From: Cellvibrionaceae bacterium
Lineage (GTDB): Bacteria; Pseudomonadota; Gammaproteobacteria; Pseudomonadales; Cellvibrionaceae
Direction of reading: 5' to 3'
Assembly (NCBI GenBank): GCA_002707785.1
Contig: PANW01000032.1
Location: 82,363 to 146,362, forward strand
Length of the DNA stretch: 64,000 bases
Shown: one piece after another, positions 60,430 to 64,000 of the stretch
Layout of the letters: every line of letters starts with the position of its first letter
How positions within the stretch are numbered: position 1 is the first letter of the stretch
The notes under the pieces: model-generated
What the model was told of the DNA's origin: nothing
Seen by the model: only the letters and a program-made list of their open reading frames with translations
Database searches by the model: none
Program-made: the position numbers and the translations under genes

Positions 60430-62451
60430 CTACACCAGCAAGGGCGCAATCACCAAACTAACGATAGCCATCACGTTAATAAGAATATTCATGGCAGGGC
60501 CACTGGTATCTTTGAAGGGATCGCCGACGGTATCGCCCACCACTGCAGCCTTATGAACATCAGACCCCTTGCCACCAAGGTTGCCCTTCTCGACATATTT
60601 TTTTGCATTGTCCCAAGCACCACCAGCATTGGCCATCGTCAAGGCCAATAGCACACAGCTGATCAGCGCACCGCCCAACATACCGCCCAGAGCCGCCGGC
60701 CCAATCCCAAAACCAATCACCACCGGCGCAGCAATGGCCAAAGCTCCAGGCATGACCATGCGTCGCAACGCAGCTTGAGTCGCAATGTCCACACAGCGAC
60801 CGCTATCGGGCTTAGCGGTGCCCTCCATCAGACCTGGAATTTCCTTAAATTGGCGACGAATTTCTTTGATCATATCGAAAGCGGCGTCACCCACCGCACG
60901 CATGGTCATGGCAGACACCAAAAACGGAAATATACCGCCAATAAACATGCCTGTAAGCACTTCTGGATTGCTGATGTTAAGAGCAAACCCCTCGACATGC
61001 TGTGAAACCGTTTCGATATAGGCTGCAATGATTGCCAATGCTGCCAAGCCCGCGGCACCAATCGCAAAACCTTTGCCAATCGCTGCGGTGGTATTACCCA
61101 CCTCGTCCAGACCATCGGTAATCGCGCGGGTCTCTTCTCCCAACTCGGCCATTTCTGCAATGCCGCCGGCGTTATCAGCCACGGGACCATAGGCATCAAT
61201 TGCCATCGTAATTCCCACAGTTGCCAACATCCCAACTGCCGCAATACCAACGCCATAAACGCCTGCACCCACAGGTAGGAGTGCGCTAGTGGTGTAAATA
61301 ATGCCCGCGATCATTAACACGGGTATCACCACCGACTCCATACCGACCGCCAGCCCAGCGATCATCACCGTGGCCGGCCCGGTTTCGCCGCCCTCCGCGA
61401 TTAATCTCACGGGTTTGCCGCCGGTGTAGTATTCAGTCACTAGGCCGATCACCATACCGCCTACCGCTCCACACACCACACATAGCCAAACGTTGGCGCT
61501 GATGCCCAAGCTGCCAAGCATCGCCCAAGCGGCACCAATAAACAGGATAGTGGCGCTGATAGTCCCCATTCTCAAAGCCACTTCCGGCGCTTTGGAGGAA
61601 GCGATTTTAACCAGCGCAATGCCCATGATGGAACAGATCAAACCGATAGAGGCCAACGCCAGAGGTGCAAACATTAACTGACTGCGATCACCACCCAATA
61701 CCTCCACGGCACCTATGGCCATGGTGGAAGCAATCGCAATAGTCGCAATCATCGAGCCGCAGTAAGATTCAAAGATATCGGAACCCATGCCGGCCACGTC
61801 ACCGACATTGTCACCAACGTTGTCAGCAATTACGCCAGGGTTCCTAGGGTCATCTTCTGGGATGCCGGCCTCGACTTTACCCACCAGATCGGCGCCGACA
61901 TCGGCACTCTTGGTAAAGATACCACCGCCCACACGGGAAAATAATGCCACTGTGGAGGCGCCCATGCCAAAGCCGTGGATGGCTTCGGCGTGCTGCGGAT
62001 CCGAACCGAACAGCAAGTACAGACACCCCAACCCCAGCAATCCCATGGAGGCAACCACCAATCCCATGATCGATCCGCCAAAGAAAGCCACACTTAAGGC
62101 TTCAGCTTGACCGCTCTCATTCGCCGCAACGGTGGTGCGCACATTGGCCTTAGTTGCGGTATACATGCCGATGTAACCGGCCGTCGCTGAACATAGGGCT
62201 CCCACCACAAACGCCACCGGCGTGTGCCAACTTTGAAAACCAACATAGAGGAAAATAGTAATCAGCAGGGCGAATGCCGCTAAAATTGTGTACTCCCGGC
62301 GCATAAACACCATAGCGCCATCATGAATCGCATCTGCGATTTCGGTGACAAGCCCTTCGCCGGCGGGATAACGTTTCACAATAAGGTAAATAATCAGTGC
62401 AGCTAAAAGCCCCACGACGCCGAGAACCGGCGGTAGTATCAGCATATCCAT
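60430..62451 (-). CDS. hppA: Membrane-bound ion-pumping pyrophosphatase
   Basis: Integral membrane enzyme coupling pyrophosphate hydrolysis to ion pumping. 673 residues with about 15-16 helices. Substrate motifs: [44 protein letters not shown], and near the end [36 protein letters not shown]. The potassium-deciding site reads [10 protein letters not shown], with Ala where K+-independent enzymes have Lys, so it should be of the K+-dependent class, which includes both Na+ and H+ pumps. It is divergent from the soluble pyrophosphatase ppa. Confidence 0.95.
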   Translation of the reverse strand: MDMLILPPVLGVVGLLAALIIYLIVKRYPAGEGLVTEIADAIHDGAMVFMRREYTILAAFALLITIFLYVGFQSWHTPVAFVVGALCSATAGYIGMYTATKANVRTTVAANESGQAEALSVAFFGGSIMGLVVASMGLLGLGCLYLLFGSDPQHAEAIHGFGMGASTVALFSRVGGGIFTKSADVGADLVGKVEAGIPEDDPRNPGVIADNVGDNVGDVAGMGSDIFESYCGSMIATIAIASTMAIGAVEVLGGDRSQLMFAPLALASIGLICSIMGIALVKIASSKAPEVALRMGTISATILFIGAAWAMLGSLGISANVWLCVVCGAVGGMVIGLVTEYYTGGKPVRLIAEGGETGPATVMIAGLAVGMESVVIPVLMIAGIIYTTSALLPVGAGVYGVGIAAVGMLATVGITMAIDAYGPVADNAGGIAEMAELGEETRAITDGLDEVGNTTAAIGKGFAIGAAGLAALAIIAAYIETVSQHVEGFALNISNPEVLTGMFIGGIFPFLVSAMTMRAVGDAAFDMIKEIRRQFKEIPGLMEGTAKPDSGRCVDIATQAALRRMVMPGALAIAAPVVIGFGIGPAALGGMLGGALISCVLLALTMANAGGAWDNAKKYVEKGNLGGKGSDVHKAAVVGDTVGDPFKDTSGPAMNILINVMAIVSLVIAPLLV

Positions 62452-62655
62452 AACAACCCCTCATTTTATTATGATTACCCAGCAGCCGTGATATTACGAT
62501 TGCTGGGCCGAAACGGTCGGGGAGGGAGACAGCATCCTCGCGGTACCTATTTGTGCGACCGCCTGTATTCAGTCTATGCAAGGCAGTCTGCAAGCGCAAT
62601 GAACAAAAACCGATCAACTTTGCAAAGAAACCTTGCTCTCTAGACTTAGGTTGAA

Positions 62656-62683
62656 TTGAGCTGCGATGAATTTGTGTTAAAAT
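62656..62683 (+). promoter_or_regulatory. Putative ppa promoter
   Basis: TTGAGC, 16 bases, TAAAAT, located about 35 bases upstream of the ppa ATG. The spacing and boxes fit a sigma-70 promoter. Confidence 0.5.
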
Positions 62684-62718
62684 CGCCGCCTTTTTAAACG
62701 ACCAGTGGAATCCCGATC

Positions 62719-63267
62719 ATGAGTTACGATCAAGTCTCAGCCGGTAAAGACCTGCCAAACGACATTAATGTCATCATTGAAATCCCTTTGAATGGCGACC
62801 CCATTAAATACGAAGTCGATAAAGACTCTGGCGAGATCTTCGTTGATCGCATGCTAGGTACTGCAATGCACTACCCGTGCAACTACGGTTACGTTCCCCA
62901 CACCCTGTGTGGCGATGGTGACCCCGTTGACGTTATGGTGGTTATGCCCCTAGCGGTTGTATCCGGTGCAGTTATCCGCTGTCGCCCAGTTGGCGTCCTG
63001 AAAATGACCGACGACGGTGGCGAAGATGCCAAGATTGTTGCGGTTCCTCACGACAAGGTAACCCCGCTGTACAAAAATGTTAACGACATCTCCGATCTGC
63101 CTGAGCTAACCCTCAATCAAATCTCTCACTTCTTCCAGCACTACAAAGATCTAGAGCCAGGCAAGTGGGTTAAGATTGAAGGATGGGGCAATGCCGAAGA
63201 AGCGCGCAAAGAAATTCTCGATGCGAAAGCCAACTTCGAAAACACCAAAGACAAGCCTAACTTCTAA
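62719..63267 (+). CDS. ppa: Inorganic pyrophosphatase, family I
   Basis: Soluble Mg2+-dependent enzyme hydrolysing PPi to phosphate. 182 residues: [52 protein letters not shown] (the DGDPVD catalytic cluster), and the KYKDLE-like [16 protein letters not shown]. Divergent from the membrane pyrophosphatase gene with a promoter region of about 270 bases. Having both enzymes side by side suggests PPi is either wasted or used to energise the membrane according to need. Confidence 0.97.
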   Translation: MSYDQVSAGKDLPNDINVIIEIPLNGDPIKYEVDKDSGEIFVDRMLGTAMHYPCNYGYVPHTLCGDGDPVDVMVVMPLAVVSGAVIRCRPVGVLKMTDDGGEDAKIVAVPHDKVTPLYKNVNDISDLPELTLNQISHFFQHYKDLEPGKWVKIEGWGNAEEARKEILDAKANFENTKDKPNF

Positions 63268-63330
63268 ATGAATGTTGAGGCTTTGCCTAAAGGGAGTGAG
63301 GCTGCAAGCTAAAATGCCGACTCCTATGCC

Positions 63331-63362
63331 ATAAAAAACGCCGCTTCTTGCGGCGTTTTTTA
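63331..63362. terminator. Bidirectional terminator after ppa
   Basis: AAAAAACGCCGC and GCGGCGTTTTTT pair perfectly around TTCTT, with A and T runs on either side, between ppa and a convergent gene. Confidence 0.95.
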
Positions 63363-63395
63363 TGGCTGTCGATCAACTGATCGCAACCAGATTGG

Positions 63396-64000
63396 TTATT
63401 CCAAGGAGATAGCACTGGTATCTGGCGGAGGCGGCGGTGCTGGCTGTTGCAACTGACCAAGCTCTTCCCCCACCGGAGCAAGATCCACGTCGGGAAGATC
63501 AACCTCTACGGGCTCAATCTGCCTACGCTCATGACTCTGGATCAGGTCGTCACCCAATTCGCTCAAACCATAATCGGTCAATTCAATCGTAACCGGTGCT
63601 TCATGAGCCAACTCACTAGTCTCGACTAAATTACCCTCTTGTGGCTTCAGGCTGAGCTGGCTGACATCAATCGCCACCGCAGGCTCAACGGCTTTGTCCT
63701 CGGGCTCCAGTAAATCCGCACCTACCGGTGCCAAGGTAAAATCAGAAACACCGCTATCGGCATTTTCCTGTGTCTGGACCTGTGACTTCTGCGGTTTCGT
63801 CTCTTGTCGCTCCCGCTCTTGCTCCTGCTGAGCCAGCCGCTCCTGCAAGGTCATTTTTCGCTCAGGCGCTGACGCTTCAGAATTAGCTCTAACAGGGCGG
63901 GGTGGACGGTTCGGAACGATCTTTGCGGTTACCTTGCCTGCCACACTGATTTGCACATCTGCCCCAGCTTGGCGCAGTACCGCTTGGTATTTCTCAGCGG
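63396..64000 (-). CDS. Unrecognised protein, C-terminal part (runs off the window)
   Basis: The frame is open from the right edge to a stop at 63396-63398; the GTG at 63956 in the ORF track is probably internal, because the upstream codons (AEKYQAVLRQAGADVQISVAGKV) look coding. The visible roughly 200 residues have a basic segment, a Glu/Gln-rich helical stretch (LAQQEQERERQETKPQ) and a long acidic, low-complexity tail containing near-repeats: DFTLAPVGADLLEPE, VDVSQLSLKP-like and DVDLAPVGEELGQ, ending in a poly-Pro run (PAPPPPPDTSAISLE). No domain recognised; function unknown. Confidence 0.6.
   Translation of the reverse strand, partial: AEKYQAVLRQAGADVQISVAGKVTAKIVPNRPPRPVRANSEASAPERKMTLQERLAQQEQERERQETKPQKSQVQTQENADSGVSDFTLAPVGADLLEPEDKAVEPAVAIDVSQLSLKPQEGNLVETSELAHEAPVTIELTDYGLSELGDDLIQSHERRQIEPVEVDLPDVDLAPVGEELGQLQQPAPPPPPDTSAISLE

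Overview
The window reads as a chromosomal segment of a marine-type gammaproteobacterium. Three things support this: a Na+-type PomA/PomB-like flagellar motor pair, a dusB-fis / purH-purD cluster, and the gene order coq7 ... osmC(yhfA)-crp(vfr)-trpCDGE ... gph-rpe, which I recall from Pseudomonas-like genomes. Oceanospirillales or Cellvibrionales seem plausible, but the sequence does not fix the order. Almost all of it is housekeeping DNA with tightly packed operons. I saw no tRNA, rRNA, CRISPR array, intact insertion sequence or prophage.

Layout. 1-2.4 kb: end of cytochrome bd subunit I, subunit II, and fructose-1,6-bisphosphatase. 2.5-19.3 kb is the accessory part: a decayed PAS-GGDEF-EAL gene, a small NrtS-like membrane protein overlapping a periplasmic binding-like protein, a TMEM220/CinA-like pair, a YghU-type GST, a TetR-controlled amidohydrolase divergent from a MEST-like hydrolase with an 18-bp perfect palindrome between them, a cytochrome c, two tandem Crp/Fnr regulators (one broken by a 13-bp tandem duplication), a penicillin-binding-like serine hydrolase, a phospholipase A2-like secreted protein, a gene cut by an in-frame stop, a thioesterase, a cupin, a TetR plus unknown secreted protein, an HNH nuclease, and a gene-free stretch that may hold a group II intron remnant.

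19.3-32.5 kb: motA-motB-pilZ (minus strand), then xseB-ispA-dxs (isoprenoid precursors), prmA, a DUF3426 zinc-ribbon protein, dusB-fis behind a structured leader, and purH and purD separated by two copies of a roughly 118-bp hairpin repeat in opposite orientation. 32.8-41 kb: a frameshifted hybrid histidine kinase whose phospho-acceptor His is replaced by Asn, an AAA ATPase, coq7, a Cache-PAS histidine kinase, osmC and a Vfr-like Crp.

41-51.3 kb: a periplasmic binding-like protein, the trpE-trpG-trpD-trpC genes with a candidate Trp-containing leader peptide upstream, gph-rpe, a DUF3530 protein, and murU-amgK (cell-wall sugar recycling). 51.5-64 kb: lptD-surA-pdxA-rsmA-apaG-apaH, a secreted trypsin-like protease, msrA, a membrane pyrophosphatase divergent from soluble inorganic pyrophosphatase, and the C-terminal part of an unrecognised protein running off the window.

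The clearest unusual signals are several recent or ongoing gene disruptions with visible mechanisms (13-bp duplication, single-base loss, in-frame stop, multi-lesion decay), a pseudo-histidine kinase with an intact receiver, a paired hairpin repeat family around purD, and several candidate regulatory sites. I found no clear multi-gene defence or biosynthetic system that looks novel.
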